Shown here in pieces: positions 39,001 to 51,015 of a stretch of 64,000 nucleotides of DNA. The stretch covers positions 10,972,519-11,036,518 of the forward strand of contig CM041090.1 in the NCBI GenBank assembly GCA_023079485.1. Reading direction: 5' to 3'. A model generated the notes under the pieces. That model saw only the letters and a program-made list of their open reading frames with translations. It searched no databases and was not told the DNA's origin. The stretch comes from Archilochus colubris. Taxonomy: Eukaryota > Chordata > Aves > Apodiformes > Trochilidae. The number at the start of each line of letters is the position of its first letter. Within the stretch, counting starts at the first letter, position 1. Made by a program: the position numbers and the translations under genes.

Positions 39001-40674
39001 TCCCTAAGTCCTTCCATATCACTAGATACATAAAGGGCATGGTGTTTAAATAGATGGAACACAGTTAAGGCAATTAATTTCTCTTGGGGTTTTCAACTGA
39101 GCATGTATTTGAGCTGCCAGTTTGGGATGACCAGATAAGCAGCATCTTCTATAGAATGATGAAGAATTTAAGTGTTTGAGAGCAGTGGCAGAAGTAGTAA
39201 GCTTTGGAAAGTGTGAACTACTGGAATCCCATGTTTTTATGTATGTGTTGTCCTGATTTCACTGTGCTGAAAAGTAGCCCATCATAAGGCACAGGGACTA
39301 TGCCTATGTCCCTGTGGACATAGGAGAGTTGTGAAACAGTTGTTATCAAGGAGGGATGGGGAAGTGGAATCCAGGAGATGAGCTCTGCCTGGCTTTGCAT
39401 GTGAGAATAAGAGAGTCAATGCCAATGCAGAGATTCAGAGTGGGTTTGCATGGCCTAACAGTAAACAGTGATAGCCCACTCCAGATTATCTAGGTTTAAG
39501 TGTGTTGTGGGTGCAGATACCCCCCAGGTGTCTGATGCTGAACTAGCAAGGGCTGGTGGGAGCACTGCTGCACTCATGCCACACGACATCTCATCTTCTG
39601 AGGATCTGTGGTCCCCTGCCCTTTGTAGTCTCCAGAGTCAGCAATCCTTCCCAGTGATGTGACACCCTCTTCTCTGAGCTTCCTGGGTAGGTCTGCCCAT
39701 CTCTGTATTTCTGCTTTTCTGCATTATCTTGTCTTGCTGCTTCCTTGGATAAGCTAGAGGAGTTGAACGTGGCTGCATTTTCAACAGAGCGGAAAGGGGC
39801 AAAGTGAAGATCAAAAGAAGAGTCAATAAACCTGATGGGCATGGAAGGGATCTGCACAGTGAGATGATGCTCCTTTTATTTAGCCCTGTCTTGCAATACA
39901 GCTACTGCATCATAAATTCAGTAACGTGTATATAGTGAGAGGTCTACGCAGATATTTTATTTATAATTCATAATAATACCCTCTGCTCAAGTCTTCTGTT
40001 GTTTGAGTGATAGGCAAGTTGCAGAATATATCACTTAGGAGTTAGGGAATTAATCAATTAAGCCTGTTTGTACATTCTTTGTGTTCAAAATTGATTAATA
40101 ACAATAAGACACACCAACGTTATGATTTGCAGCTAAAAGACAGATAATGTCAATATATTCACAGATCTCATTGGCATTGCTTCCCAATATGAATAGTACA
40201 CATAACCATAAACATATTTTTCTCTCACTGGGAGGGACAGAATGAAAAGGCTGTTTCTTTCAAAACTCTATTAGGCAATCAAGTGGAAACATGACATAAT
40301 TTGATTAGTTTCTCTTGCAGTGGACTTGGGAACACCATAATGAATCTGAATAAAAGCCTGTAATGGTTTGTAAACATTGCAAAGTTTATCTTCACCTTAG
40401 TCTTCACTGGTAATATCAGCTGGGCTCCTGAAAGCATCAACTCATTGCTTGCCATCAGCCAGGTAGTTAAACAAGGAACTGGAATTTATTTGGATATATT
40501 CAAATATGGAATAAAATTCAATGGACACTTGTATTTTGTCTATTTACGAGCTGTTGTGTGCCCACCTCCTCAGAGCAAGCTGAATGCTGTTGTTTAAAAA
40601 ACATACACTAGAATTAGAAAAGAACTTCCACCTTGAGAAAAAAACCAATGTGGGGACCAGGACTTCATAGCTGA
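36091..40674. other. Non-coding sequence
   Basis: No recognised gene or repeat. A frame bounded by acceptor-like and donor-like signals at about 38400-38587 is mentioned in the findings as a weak exon candidate. Confidence 0.5.
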
Positions 40675-41095
40675 AATAAGAGAAAACTGAGAGGGGACAT
40701 AAGAGGCAAAAGTGGGGAGCGATTGTTCACTGCTCCTCAAGGTGCAAGAATAGAGGCAGTGAGTGAAATCATTAGACAGTGTTTGGAACAAACAAAAAGC
40801 AACACTTTTTTTGCTGAATGCATAATGACATTTGGAACTCATTGCTGCAAGATTTCATGGCGCCTGAAAGCATGAATGTGTTCAGAAAGGTGTGAAACAA
40901 ATCTACTGAAGGATGCATCTGACTCAGCTCTTTATCACTGATTGCCAGAGGCTTCCAGAAGGGAAGATCCTTCTGTATGCACTCCATTTCTCACAGTCCT
41001 TCTCAAGTACCTGAGTCAGGACTTCATGAGAGAAAGGCTGGGCTGCATGATGATCTTTGGTTTCCTCTGGTATTGTCACTTTTATGAATTTAGGA
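40675..41095 (+). mobile_element. Ancient CR1-type LINE 3' remnant
   Basis: The block runs from AAACTGAGAGGGGACATAAG through GGAACTCATTGCTGCAAGAT, CTGATTGCCAGAGGCTTCCA and GGCTGGGCTGCATGATGATC to TTTATG. These are eroded forms of landmarks seen in old sauropsid CR1 3' ends (a dividing GAGGGGATATGA segment, GGAACTCATTGCC, CTGATTGCCAGA, and a terminal GGGCTAGATGGACCTTTGG). It is far more diverged than the octamer-tailed copies and represents an older layer. The boundaries are approximate. Confidence 0.65.
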
Positions 41096-41517
41096 ATAAA
41101 GGAAATAGTAATTTTTTTGCAGAGGGAAAAAAAAAATCAGCTTCTCTGTTCCTGTGTGCCCATGGTGTAGAGACTTTGCACTTTACTTGAACAGAGTGAA
41201 ACTTCTTGTGCTGTGGGTTGGGTTTTTTTTCATCGGAGAATGAAAACAGTCCTTGAATTGTCATTCATATCACATGTGTTGGAATGGAAGGCAGTTTATC
41301 TTTATTAAAAACAGATTACTCAAATGGGAATCACTTATGGGGACGGTTTGAAGGCTCTGGAGGAGCTGTGCTGCACGTTCCCACAAGCCAAAACAGCATC
41401 CTGACTCTGCTGCTTGAAGTACTGATTGCAGGCAGAGGGAGCTGGGCAGGAGCTGGGCAGGGGACATGGTGCCCAGTGGTGGCCCAGTGCCCAGCTCTGC
41501 TGGGTCCCTGCAGTGAG

Positions 41518-41975
41518 AGAATCAGAGTCATGGAATGGTTTGGGTTGGAAGGGACCTTAAAGATCATCAAGATCCAACCCCCTGCATGGGGACCTCTGCA
41601 TGGGATCCAACCCCCTGCAGGGACCTCTCCCACTAGACCAGGTGTCACAAAGCCTCATCCAACCTGACCTTAAACACTTCCCAGGAAGGGCATCAACAAC
41701 TTCTCTAGGCAACCTATTCCAGTATTCTGCCAGTCTCATGATGAAAAATGTTTTCATAATATCTAACCTAAATCTACACCCTTTCCAGTTTAAAATCATT
41801 ACCCCTTGTTCTGTCACTACTCTCTCTGGTGAAAAGCCCCTCCCCAGCTTTCCTGTAGCCCCTTCATGGACTGGAAGGTTCTCTAAGGCCCCTGCAGAGC
41901 CTTCCCTTCTCCAGGCTGAACAGCCCCAACTCTCTCAGCCCATCTTTGTAGCAGAGGTGCTCCAGCCCCCTGGAT
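41518..41975 (-). mobile_element. CR1 LINE of a second subfamily, minus strand
   Basis: On the plus strand it starts AGAATCAGAGTCATGGAATG, then GGTTTGGGTTGGAAGGGACC and TTAAAGATCATCAAGATCCA, and continues to CTCCAGGCTGAACAGCCCCA and a further segment ending near TCCAGCCCCCTGGATC. The GGACCTTAAAG version of the terminus separates it from the GGACCTCAGAG copies elsewhere in the window. A short internal duplication of ATCCAACCCCCTGCA is visible at about 41570-41625. It is 5'-truncated and lacks an intact frame. Confidence 0.92.
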
Positions 41976-44060
41976 CTGCAGCATCCCACCAGCACACAAC
42001 CATCCCATCTCCCACTTCCCTGGAGAGATAGACATCTGAGGACATCTGTTTGTAAACTGCTTGGCAAATATATATGAAGTGCTTCTATTTCTGTTGAGGT
42101 GGACAAAAAAAAGGAAAGGGATGTCCTCTGGGAACTGGAGGAGCTGTTTTGTTTCCTCCTCAGCTTACTGGCAGGGACTGAAAAGTTGTGCCTCAACTCA
42201 ACAACTTCTTCCAGCACCACTTAAACTTGGATCCCTTGTTCCTGAGGACAGGAAATAGAAATGTCCTATGGGACAGCACTTCAGGGAGGAAGCAATGCAT
42301 GTTAAAACCACCATGCAGTTATATTCACAAATATCTGTATGAAATTTGCCACTTCCACTTTAGACATAAAGAGAGGTTTGTGTGCCTAAAAGCTTGTAAG
42401 TGTTTTCCATGAATACTGGTTGATCTCTTAATATATATATTACCTTCAGGACTTGCCCTTCTTTATTATGAGACTATGGCAACTCCAGCACTACTAAATA
42501 TAATATTGAGATTTGGCAAAACATATTTTTAACTCCACAGTTTCATATGAACCATGTCTTTACTCACTTGCCTGGGATGCTTCCTGCTTTTTAGGGCTTC
42601 TAGTATGAGCAAAACTGAACTTAGAGGGCTAGGGAGTAATTATATCAATGGATGTTTCTGGGGAATTAATTCACAAGTTGAAAATTCTTCAGGAAATCCC
42701 TTCTGGCAGAGATGAGAAAACTGTACAAGGAATATTAACCTTGATGGATAAACTGAGAGACCTCAAACTCTGCTTGCCCTCATGGGGAAGAAATGCCTCC
42801 TCTACAGATTTAGAGAGAAATTTAAGGAAGATGCCCAAATACATAAAGGTTCTAAAACACAATTTCCAGGCCACTGTGCCCCTCAGCAATTCAACTTTCA
42901 CCCAGACATGAAAGAATTTAATTTTTCCCCAGAAACAAATGCTTATCTACTATTTGTGAAGAGCTACAGGGTAGGAAGTTACACCCCTTCTCCTATAGAG
43001 TCCTTAGAGGGGATAGATTATGTTTATTTATCTTAACTATCATGACTGTCTGTCAGCAGATTATCTCCTTCTGGCATAGAGATGTCTCCTTTTCACCACC
43101 AGGCAGCTGCAGAGGGTTTTTTGCTGATTTTTGGCTTCCTAGTTCGTTGTGTCTCTTCCTTTGGTTGCTGGTGTGAACTGCTTTGTGGGGAATCTGCCTC
43201 TAAAGGCAGTCTGCCCTGATAGTCTGCAACACATCTGTGCAGTATAGAGTCCTCCTTCATTCCAATATTGAGGTTAAAATGGTGTGATTAGATAGATAAA
43301 GTGTAGTGTCATTTTGTGTCCTCTGGATCAAGGTACAGCTGCCTCCTTGATGCTCTTTGAAACAATTCAGGCACAGGAGCTTGTGCTGGGAAGCAGAGAT
43401 GGGATTGTTCCAGATGTGCAAGGCTGCTCATGGTACAGCAGCACCAGCACCTGGCTCAGATGAAGGTCATGGGCAAACATTTAAGGAAAAGGCTGACTAT
43501 TTCCACCCCCAAAAACATAACATACAGCATTAGCATTCACAGACTCCAGCTCTTATCTCTGAAATGTCATGCAGTAAGAAAATCTGCCCTTTACCATTAC
43601 CTGTCTTTCTCCTACTGCTACCCCTAGCCTTGGGCTTAACATCTACAGAGGGGACGTGCCTGTGCCAGAACTGAGTGTGCAACTGAGATATTGTCCTTAT
43701 CTTCACCTGGGAGAAGAAGCTGAATACAATAAGTAGTACCCTACACCTTCTTTCCATGTTGCCATAGCTTAGTGCATGCAGGAAACTCCTTCCTGTTAAC
43801 TTCAGCTTGGGACATCTCAGGTTGTATCACTTTGAGGGAGACTCCAAGTGCTGTGGGGTGAAGAAAGTTCCTGTGACACCCTCATTCATGGGGGTCCAGG
43901 GTATTTCAATAGGGTGAGTCCCAGGGCAGGGGCATGCTGGGGGGGGGGTACATCTGCATCTGGAGCAGTCCAGGGTGCTGCCATGTGGCAGGGCCCAGAA
44001 TGGAGTAATTTGGAGGCTGAGATTCCTCAGAATTTTAAGGTGAGGACTGGTCACCTCAAT
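41976..44060. other. Non-coding sequence
   Basis: No recognised exon or young repeat. An 87-codon plus-strand frame at 42648-42911 has protein-like composition but no known motif and overlaps other open frames. From about 43.8 kb the sequence shows the degenerate GACAYCTCA-type periodicity described in the findings. Confidence 0.45.
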
Positions 44061-44520
44061 TGTGGTTTAACACTGGCCCAGGAATCAAACCCAATGAGAG
44101 ATGCTCTCTATTAATCTTTCTCTCCTCCCTGATAAAGAAAGGAGAGAGAATAAGGGAGAGAGACTTAGGGGTTGGAAACTAAACTACACAGCTTTAATGA
44201 AACAGTAATGATAAATAGGAAAAATTACTAAATATATATAAATATACAGGAAATTGGATACCACATTCCTCCCCCCTTTTCCCCCAATAACTCTCACGTC
44301 ACCACCGAGGCTGCAGGGCAGCCCTGGGAAAGTCCAGGCTGGAATCCTGGAGTCAGCAGCAGTCGGGAGCTGGAGGCAGGAACACACAGATATGGGCTGG
44401 GATGGATCAGGAGCACAGGCAGAGGAATGGATGGAATCCTCCCAGGATGCCCAAGGAAACAGGGAACGGGTGAAGAAAGGGAAGCGGCACAGGCAGGAAG
44501 GGCAGGAAGCTGGAAGCAGG
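44061..44520 (-). mobile_element. Truncated ERVL-type LTR
   Basis: Bases 44061 onward match the left part of the 51.0 kb solo LTR almost base for base, beginning TGTGGTTTAACACTGGCCCA. By analogy with avian ERVL LTRs the element is on the minus strand, so this is its 3' (R-U5) side. A polyadenylation signal ATTAAA lies on the minus strand at 44193-44198, followed by the conserved CT-rich U5. It keeps about 19 bases (CGTCACCACCGAGG and flanks) that the 51 kb copy lacks. Similarity stops at about 44518, where a 9-bp palindrome sits. The U3 outer end and the target duplication are missing, so this is a fragment with no coding capacity. Confidence 0.85.
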
Positions 44521-46149
44521 AAGCTTCCAGCTTTCCAGCTTCCAGCAGGACCACCAGAGGCTGCTCAGTCCCAGGGATCCACACCATGCCTCAAGAGACT
44601 GCAGACTGCCGTAATTTACAAATGTCTCTTAAGCTTCCATCTGGGGTGTTGTGGGACATCTCAGTTTGGCATTTACAGGACACCTTCACTTTGCTGCAAT
44701 TCATGGGGTAGTCAACATTCAGGGAGGTATCCAGACCTCTGTCAATTGGCCTCGATATGCCAATACCAGGGGATGGGATAGGGAGTTAGCTCACCATTTT
44801 TTGGAATTCAGGACACTCTGATATGAAGGAGACCAGAGAACTTGATTTTATGGAGGAAAGATTCTCTAAGCACACCACTATGTGATGCCAGGATACCTTA
44901 GTATGCGTTGTCAGAAGAGCAGACCTTAGAGATCTTTGCATGTTTCGCTTTGGGAGGGTCCCAGGAAACTCATCTGGAAATCATGCATAGTGCTGAGCTC
45001 CATGTCCATCGTGTTGCTTCTTAATTTGGGAGGATCCATTGTGCCTTCATCTCCTATTTGTCTCAGCTCAAAGGAGTGGCAGGGCACCTCAGGGTGGGGA
45101 AAAGCCTGCCAGCAATAATGAAGTGAAAAAAGAAAAAGGAACCTGCATTTTTTCCTAATTCAGATCAAATATTTGGATTAGAACAGAAGGGCATAAGAGA
45201 TTAGGGGTGTTTGACTGTAAAGCAGATGGGACCAGAGACCATGAGGTCAAGTGTTGAAAGTTAATAGAGAATAGACTTTTGATGGGCCTACAATTGGTGG
45301 GGGGGGACATTCCTTTCTACTGGTGTTCAAAAAGAAACTGTAATGTTTTAGATATTTCTGTCTCATGGAAAGGAATGAAAGGTTCCCTGGGAAGTTACAT
45401 GAGATCATCAGGGAGAGTACCCAGTCTCAGTGACATGTGCAGGGCAGGGAGAGGTAGGAGATGGCTTCTAGAGATGGGTACCTGGAGAGAGAGAAGGAGA
45501 GAGATGAAGAGGATGCATGGGCAACAGAAGGATCCTCAGAGCGTATCAGGATAGGGTAGGTGAGGAAAATAGAATCCCAAATTGGTAAGTTACTTGAGAA
45601 CAGTAGGCAGAAAGTTAAATTGGGATGAAAAATGTGAAAGGGAAAGATCAATGAAAAACAACAGAACCAAGGCGAAAGAGAGAACAAAGAGAGAAAACCA
45701 GGCTGTGAAATCTACCTGAAAAGACAAGGGAGTTCCTCACTCCCTATCTCTCACGGCAGTGAATATTTGGAGGATTTGACTTGCTGCTTGAGGCAAATTA
45801 TGTTAAGTAATGGGGATGATAATGGGGTTTACACATGGAGGGATCTCCTTGCCTCCTTAGTGCTCTTTCAATAACAAGTGTGTGGCTTTACAGTACATCC
45901 TTTTTATAAGAAAGGGCTCTACAGTACATCAAGGATTTTACAGTGAAGTAAGGGCAGTAAGGTCCGGGACTAGGAAAGGTGACTGAGTGTGCATGGAAAC
46001 ATTTGAATACTGAGGAAAGTGTGTGTTCATATTGGTTTTGTGATGTTTTTTAAATTCAGTTCTGAGATGTCTTAGGGAGTAATTCTGAAATACCCTGAGG
46101 CTCATCTGTGCAATCACACAGCACGTACAGGATGGAGAGGGGATCAGAC
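44521..46149. other. Non-coding sequence with degenerate repeats and a purine-rich tract
   Basis: From 44.6 to 45.1 kb several diverged GGACAYCTCAGTTTGG-like phrases recur. From about 45440 to 45730 the plus strand is strongly purine-rich (GAGAGAGAAGGAGAGAGATG and similar). No exon was recognised. Confidence 0.5.
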
Positions 46150-47338
46150 CCAGACAGCATGGGGTTAGGAAGGGCAGGTCCTGTCTGACCAACCTGATCT
46201 CCTTTTATGATCAGGGGACTGCCTGGTGGATGAGGGAAAGGCTGTGGATGGAGTCTACCTGGACTTCAGCAAGGCCTCTGACACCGTCTCCCACAGCATT
46301 CTCCTGGAAAAGCTGTCAGCCCACAGCTTGGACAGGGGCACTCTGTGCTGGGTTAGGAACTGGCTGGAGGGCCGGGCCCAGAGAGTGGTGCTGAACGGGG
46401 CTGCATCAAAATGGCGGCCAGTCACTAGTGGTGTCCCCCAGGGATCAGTGTTGGGCCCAGTTCTGTTTAATATCTTCACTGATGATTTAGATGAGGGGAT
46501 TGAGTCCATCATCAGCAAATTTGCAGATGACACTAAGCTGGGGGGGAGTGTGGATCAGCTGGAAGGCAGGAGGGCTCTGCAGAGGGACCTGGACAGCCTG
46601 GAGAGTTGGGCTGATCCCAATGGGATGAGGTTCAACACAACAACCCCATGGGGAGCTCCAGGCTGGGCACAGAGTGGCAGAAAGGGACCTGGGAGTCTGG
46701 ATTGCCAGGAAGCTGAACATGAGCCAGCAGTGTGCCCAGGTGGCCAAGAAGGCCAATGGCATCCTGGCCTGGATCAGGAACAGCGTGGCCAGCAGGTCCA
46801 GGGAAGGGGTTCTGCCCCTGTGCTCAGCCCTGGGGAGGCCACAGCTTGAGTCCTGTGTCCAGTTCTGGGCCCCTCAGCTCAGGAAGGAGATTGAGGTGCT
46901 GGAGCGGGTCCAAAGGAGAGCAAGGAGGCTGGTTTAGGGATCCAGCACAAGTCCTGTGAGGAAGGGCTGAGGGAGCTGGGGGTGTTCAGGCTGGAGAAGA
47001 GGAGGCTCAGGGGAGACCTCATCACTCTCTACAACTCCCTGAAAGGAGGGTGTAGCCGGGGGGGGTTGGTCTCTTTTCCCAGGCAGCTCTCAGCAAGACA
47101 AGAGGGCATGGTCTTAAGTTGTGCCAGGGGAGGTTTAGGTTGGATATTAGAAAGAATTTCTTTATGGAGAGGGTGATCAGACATTGGAATGGGCTGCCCA
47201 GGGAAGTAGTGGATTCTCCGTGTCTGGAGATATTTAAGAAGAGACTGGATGTGGCACTCAGTGCCATGGGCTGGGAACCGCAGTGGTTGGACTTGATGAT
47301 CTCTGAGGTCCCTTCCAACCCAGCTGATTCTGCGATTC
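46150..47338 (+). mobile_element. CR1 LINE, longest plus-strand copy
   Basis: About 1.2 kb of CR1 retaining part of the ORF2 reverse-transcriptase region, the C-terminal coding region and the complete 3' end (GAGGTCCCTTCCAACCCAGC, then GATTCTGCGATTCC). Similarity begins near GGTCCTGTCTGACCAACCTG. It is 5'-truncated and has at least one frame-breaking deletion, so it cannot mobilise itself. The terminus lacks the GGGAGTGGATCAAGG segment seen in the 8.3 and 53.5 kb copies. A long pyrimidine-rich tract directly follows it. Confidence 0.95.
46226..46937 (+). pseudogene. CR1 ORF2 reverse-transcriptase remnant
   Basis: The first frame (46226 onward) shows polymerase motif A as YLDFSKA at residues 11-17, motif B as SGVPQGS at 68-74 and the catalytic motif C as FADD at 99-102. 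These are the palm-domain signatures of non-LTR reverse transcriptases. Similarity is lost after about base 46630, and the C-terminal region continues in another frame from about 46674 ([19 protein letters not shown]) to a stop at 46937. The endonuclease domain and most of the fingers are missing. A deletion around 46630-46675 explains the frame change. This is a non-functional fossil of a protein that nicks target DNA and copies its own RNA. Confidence 0.9.
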
Positions 47339-48080
47339 CTTTCCTCTAGTATGCCTGTCTTCCCCTAGAGTTTAAACAATCTTCACCTTTTTTTTCATGC
47401 TATGTTCTAGGATTACTGTTGTCTTTTTTTTTCAGCTCTGTTTGCCCCTCACATAGACTCTCCCTTGTCTGTTCTAGGATTTGAATTTCTTTTTTCTCTT
47501 TCTTTTCCCCCCTTTCTTTCCCTGCAGTTTAATTCTACCTTTAATTACTCCCACCTGTAAAATCTCCCTTCTCTCTTGCCCCCTAATGCACACTCTCTCT
47601 TATAGTCTTCTACTTCCCCTTGCTCTTGGGTATGCTCTTCACTAGCTTCCCATCTTTTTTTCTCTAATCCTCCCTTGATGTTTTCTTTCCTCTCCTTGTT
47701 CCTGCCTGTATCCCAGTTAGTGCCTCTCCCTGCCTTCCTTTCACTCCATCCTGTTCCTTCCTTGCCTGCAAATCCCCTGGTCTCCATCTTTCCCTTGCTC
47801 CCCTACAGCTCAAATGTCTCCATCTCTCTTCTCATGGGAAGATAGGTTTGGGATAGCTTGTGGAAAAGGCAAGGCTGAAGAGAAGGACTTAAAATGAGAA
47901 CTTGAGAAGAACAAGTCATGAGGAAAGCTAAAGAGGAATTGGAGTGTGTAGGAGGAAAGTAAAGGAAGGGAAATGAGGCCAGGGAGGTAAAACCAGAGAG
48001 TAGAAACAAGAGCCGTGGAACACTGAGACAGGTAAGAGGGGAGAGAAACACACAGAGAAAAAAAAAACAACAGAAAAGAT
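47339..48080. repeat. Pyrimidine-rich tract followed by purine-rich tract
   Basis: The plus strand is strongly C/T-rich from about 47340 to 47815 (for example TCTTTTTTCTCTTTCTTTTC) and switches to A/G-rich from about 47870 to 48080. No exon was recognised, although AG-ended pyrimidine tracts here mimic splice acceptors. The switch point is near 47835. Confidence 0.7.
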
Positions 48081-49085
48081 AAGGGTTTATCTGGAGTTAT
48101 CTGGAGCTGTGGCAGGGAGTCAGAATCACTGAGTTTCTGATATCCTATTCAGATGTAAACAAATATTTCTTCATCTGTATTGAAGCGATGCCCAAAGGGT
48201 GCCAATCAACCCACAGCATGGCAGGGTTATTTGCACACTGGAGACCTTGCAACCCTGGCAGCACTTTTGCTGTAATGCAAGGCAAAGAGCAGAGGGGAAA
48301 GTAGAGCACACCTGAAAAGCTGTCAGGTGGGTGTAAGGCAGGGGTGTTATCCCTGGTTGGGGCTTTTTGTTTTATTTCCCACCAAATGTGAGATACATGA
48401 AGATGCTTGATCACATATGAGCCGGGATCAACTCTCATAGCCTGGCCCTTACCAGCTCTGGCTAATCCTCTTTGGCCTGAAGACATGTCAAGCAGCTAAA
48501 CATTCCGCTTCTCTCTCCTTTGCTTCCCTTAACTGAACCCCTTATGCTCCCAATAGTGTCTTCAGTTAAGTGTCACCCCTGTTCAGGTACATGAACTAGA
48601 GAGAAGAGCTAGACCCTAGTTAAAAAGTATCCTACTCAGTTCTACCAATTTTGCTGTGCCCTTTGGACCCATAACCACATGAAAACAATTATAATAAAGA
48701 GTGATTTCTTTTTCTAAGTATGTCTTGCCTGTATCTGGCCATATGTCAAGACTGCCTCATCCTTTATATTTGTCAGAAGAACACAAGTAAAGGTTGTACT
48801 AACTGCTATTTGCTCTGGTCCCAAGGTAGTCAGCCAGTTTGAAATTCAAAGGCAATTTAGAATGCAATCACCCATCCTACTGTTGGCATTTTGCACTCCC
48901 TTTATTGAGTACAAAGCAAGTCATACCCCAGGTGCTTAATATTCTTCTAAAAAATGAAGACATTAAACATATTTGCTTTTCATCTTGCAAATGCTTCATC
49001 CCCCTGATGCAGTGGCTCTGGCTTCCTGGGGACTGCCTGTCTAGAAGTATTTGTGTAGAGCTGCTCACTATACAAACACACCTTT
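48081..49085. other. Non-coding sequence
   Basis: No recognised gene, repeat or RNA between the purine tract and the next CR1. Short open frames overlap on both strands. Confidence 0.5.
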
Positions 49086-50008
49086 AGAATCATAGAATCC
49101 TTGGGGTTGGAAGGGACCTCGAAAGATCATCTAGTCCAACCCCCCCTGCCAGAGCAGGGCCACCTAGAGCACTTCGCATAGGAACGTGTCCAGGCGGGTT
49201 TTGAATGTCTCCAGTGAAGGAGACTCCACGACCCCCTGGGCAGCCTGTTCCAGGGCTCTGTCACCCTTACAGTAAAAAAATTTTTTTGAATATTCAACTT
49301 GAACCTCCTATGCTCCAATTTACACCCATTACCCCTTGTCCTATCACTGGTCACCACTGAGAAGAGCCTAACTCCATCTCCCTGACACTCACCCCTTACA
49401 TATTTGAAAACATTGATGAGGTCACCCCTCAGTCTCCTTTTCTCCAAACTAAAGAGACCCAGCTCCCTCAGCCTTTCCTCATAAGGGAGATGTTCCACTC
49501 CCTTAATCATCTTAGTAGCTCTGCGCTGGACTCTTTCAAGCACTTCCCTGTCCTTCTTGAACTGAGGGGCCCAGAACTGGACACAATACTCCAGGTGCGG
49601 CCTCACCAATGCAGAATAGAGGGGGAGGAGAACCTCTCTTGACCTACTAACCACACCCTTTCTAATGCACCCCAGGATGCCATTGGCCTTCTTGGCCACA
49701 AGGGCACATTGCTGGCTCATGGTCATCCTCTTGTCAACCAGGACCCCCAGGTCTCTTTCACCTACACTGCTCTCCAGCAGGTCAGCCCCCAACCTATACT
49801 GGGACATCGTGTTGTTCTTCCCCAAATGCAAGACTCTACACTTCCCCTTGTTGAATTTCATCATGTTTCTCTCTGCCCAACTCTCCAGCCTGTCTAAGTC
49901 TCTCTGAATGGCAGCACAGCCTTCTGGTGTGTCAGCCACTCCTCCCAGCTTAGTGTCATCAGCAAACTTGCTGAGGGTACATTCTATACCCTCATCCAAG
50001 TCATCCAA
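49086..50008 (-). mobile_element. CR1 LINE, minus strand, third subfamily
   Basis: On the plus strand the element opens AGAATCATAGAATCCTTGGG and GTTGGAAGGGACCTCGAAAG, the reverse complement of a CR1 3' end, and extends to the segment encoding DDLDEGIE. The GGACCTCGAAAGATCATCTA variant distinguishes it from the other copies. About 920 bp remain. Its minus-strand frame is unusually well preserved. Confidence 0.95.
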
Positions 50009-50029
50009 CTCATAGCAAGTACTCTCCAT
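49127..50029 (-). pseudogene. CR1 ORF2 C-terminal half, long open frame
   Basis: An uninterrupted 300-codon frame that starts just before motif C (FADDTKL, residues 22-28) and runs through the thumb and C-terminal region. Recognisable blocks are [45 protein letters not shown] and [13 protein letters not shown]. The last 40 or so residues ([14 protein letters not shown] onward) look shifted out of the ancestral frame, which implies a small indel near base 49240. Motifs A and B and the endonuclease are absent, so it is a 5'-truncated fossil. The starting methionine lies in flanking sequence and is accidental. Confidence 0.88.
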
Positions 50030-51015
50030 TTAAATCCACGTAAGTTGATGGTGAAGCAGATATTCATATATTCTGAAGCATATATTCTGAATATTCTTTG
50101 GTCTTTACAATTGCAATCACTTTCTGAAGAGCAGAAAGTTTCCTCAGGTTTCAAAAATATCTTCACTCCATCAGACAGCACAGATTGAGGATATTGGCAC
50201 TTAATGTAAACTGCCAGGAATCCTGTGTTGCCCACCCAAACCAACTCTTCTGAAGGCAAACACACTGCACCCTGTCTCTCCCAAATGCACCACAAGCCTT
50301 GACCAACACTTGTTGGCTCTTTCTAGAATGAACTAGTAAAATCTTTACAGAATTTTCAGCATGGGAAGGGATCACACGTTTCATAACACTGTATTTCAAA
50401 CAGGTAGCAGATTATAGGAAAATAAGCTGCAAGAAAAGCCACATCTATGTTCAGATCTTCTCATTTTCAGTGGCTTGCTGGTGGTGTGCTAGCCAAATCA
50501 TTGGATTTCTCTGCCTACTCTTCCTTATGCAAACAAGGGGAAGTGATACTTAGTATTATAACATCCAGGGATGCAAATATCCAGGGATGAAAATTACCAT
50601 GCCAATGATTACTGTTTGTTCTCAAAATACATCCCATTTCCCTTTATTCCATTTACAACGCTGGATTAGTCACTTCCAATGTTACAGAATCATAACCATG
50701 CATTTGTTCAGATGAAGTATTAGTAAAGTGACTCTAGAGGTGGGCACACACTACTGAACACAAGGTTATGCAGGATCAAGTTGCTTAGATACTGGCTGAT
50801 GTAGGCTATTAATTACAGAGGTGACCAATAAACAGCACTAAAAAGTGCATACCATATTGAGGATATAGCAAATGCTTGTCTAATTTAACATGTGATGGCT
50901 AATGAAGACTTGTAAGTCACGTGTAAGAACAGCTTCACTTTCTTGCAGTCATATTGATTGCATCAGGAATTTCATAGCAGTGCAGAACACTGGTGGGATA
51001 TACAACTATTAGAAC
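50009..51015. other. Non-coding sequence
   Basis: No recognised gene or repeat between the minus-strand CR1 and the solo LTR. The last five bases (51011-51015, AGAAC) are the left target duplication of the LTR. Confidence 0.55.

Noticed and set aside
44254..44781. 175-codon plus-strand frame over the LTR fragment
   Set aside because: It is antisense to the LTR and starts in U5-side sequence; LTRs of this type do not encode a protein there. Similar antisense frames occur over the 51 kb LTR.
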